Source of the DNA: Rhodospirillaceae bacterium
GTDB lineage: Bacteria; Pseudomonadota; Alphaproteobacteria; Dongiales; Dongiaceae
Direction of reading: 5' to 3'
Assembly: GCA_016794075.1 (NCBI GenBank)
Contig: JAEUKU010000095.1
Location: 1 to 7,094 of the forward strand
Length of the DNA stretch: 7,094 bases
Every line of letters begins with the position of its first letter. Positions within the stretch are counted from its first letter, which is position 1. Shown in pieces: positions 6,313-7,094 of the stretch. Below the pieces are notes generated by a model that ran no database searches, was not told the DNA's origin, and saw nothing but the letters and a program-made list of their open reading frames with translations. The position numbers and the translations under genes were made by a program.

Positions 6313-7094
6313 ATGGCCAGCACCGAAGCTCTCGCCCGCCCCGCCTCCCGTCCGCTGCTCGCACGGCTGCAGGAAAGCCGCGGCGCGCTCGGCTTCGTTT
6401 TCATGCTGCCGGCCGCCGTTCTGCTGCTGCTGTTCCTGACCTACCCGCTCGGCCTCGGAATCTGGCTCGGCTTCACCGACGAGCGGATCGGCCGGGAGGG
6501 CATCTTCATCGGCCTGGAGAACTACCAGTATCTCTGGGACGACGCGGTGTTCTGGCTCTCGGTCTTCAACACCCTGCTCTATACCGTCACCGCCTCGGTG
6601 CTGAAATTCGGCCTCGGGCTGTGGCTGGCGCTGATCCTCAACGAGAAGCTGCCCTTCAAGGCCTTCTTCCGCGCCGTCGTGCTACTGCCCTGGGTGGTGC
6701 CGACGGTGCTCTCGGCCATCGCCTTCTGGTGGATTTACGACGCGCAATTCTCGATCATCTCCTGGGTGCTGATCGAGCTCGGCTGGATCGACGCACCGAT
6801 CAATTTCCTCGGCGATCCCACCAATGCGCGCGCCTCCGTCATCGCCGCCAATGTGTGGCGCGGCATCCCCTTCATCGCCATCACCCTGCTGGCCGGGCTG
6901 CAGACCATCCCGCCCTCGCTCTACGAGGCGGCGACGCTGGACGGCGCCACCTCCTGGCAGCGCTTCCGCTACGTGACCCTGCCGCTGCTCACCCCGATCA
7001 TCGCCATCGTGATGACCTTCTCGGTGCTGTTCACCTTCACCGATTTCCAGCTCATCTACGTGCTGACCCGCGGCGGGCCGGTCAATGCCACGCA
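6313..7094 (+). CDS. ABC transporter permease, MalF/UgpA type (cut by window end)
   Basis: This is an inner-membrane permease subunit of the same importer; 260 codons are visible and the 3' end lies outside the window. After a cytoplasmic N-terminus, hydrophobic segments occur at about 27-53, 86-110, 118-143, 178-198 and 224-250. The EAA loop that docks on the ATPase is seen as YEAATLDGATSWQRFRYVTLPLL at 204-226, with the conserved EAA and Gly. The final visible TRGGP is the usual motif before the last segments of MalF/UgpA permeases, so only about 30-40 residues are probably missing. ATG 6313 is the only reasonable start, yet no clear ribosome-binding site precedes it, which together with the upstream hairpin suggests lower expression than the binding protein. 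A second permease (MalG type) would be expected just beyond the window. Confidence 0.93.
   Translation, partial: MASTEALARPASRPLLARLQESRGALGFVFMLPAAVLLLLFLTYPLGLGIWLGFTDERIGREGIFIGLENYQYLWDDAVFWLSVFNTLLYTVTASVLKFGLGLWLALILNEKLPFKAFFRAVVLLPWVVPTVLSAIAFWWIYDAQFSIISWVLIELGWIDAPINFLGDPTNARASVIAANVWRGIPFIAITLLAGLQTIPPSLYEAATLDGATSWQRFRYVTLPLLTPIIAIVMTFSVLFTFTDFQLIYVLTRGGPVNAT

Noticed and set aside
5582..6439. Plus-strand frame of 285 codons overlapping the binding protein and permease start
   Set aside because: It is an out-of-frame shadow, Arg- and Gln-rich, that crosses the stop and the hairpin; the real frames are recognised families.

Overview
This window is GC-rich DNA with dense, short-gapped operons. 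Its proteins resemble those of alphaproteobacteria (Rhizobiales or a related order). The lineage is inferred from base composition and protein style only, because no rRNA or other marker is present.

Minus-strand block (1-2792): a tight four-gene operon read right to left, puuE (allantoinase), alc (allantoicase), allA (ureidoglycolate lyase) and the 5' part of aceB (malate synthase A, cut by the window start). Gaps are -4, 10 and 11 bases. Together the products take allantoin to allantoate, ureidoglycolate plus urea, glyoxylate plus urea, and then condense glyoxylate with acetyl-CoA to malate. The operon therefore covers the ureide branch of purine breakdown and the step that brings its carbon into central metabolism. 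Two genes appear to use non-ATG starts (GTG for puuE, TTG for aceB).

Divergent intergenic region (2793-2920): weak sigma70-like promoters can be drawn in both directions, with an imperfect inverted repeat between them.

Plus-strand block: first a single RluA-family RNA pseudouridine synthase (2921-3631). Next comes a 220-base intergenic region with a perfect 22-base palindrome and a candidate promoter. Then an ABC importer operon begins: a MalK/UgpC-type ATPase (3852-4919), a twin-arginine-type family 1 solute-binding protein (4947-6260), and a MalF/UgpA-type permease (6313 to the window end, incomplete). A very stable GC hairpin lies between the binding protein and permease genes. The substrate cannot be read from the sequence; a carbohydrate or polyol-like solute is the family expectation.

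Every gene belongs to a known family, and I see no mobile element, CRISPR array, tRNA, or clearly new system. The points most worth a second look are malate synthase inside the ureide operon, the palindrome ahead of the transporter, and the intercistronic hairpin.
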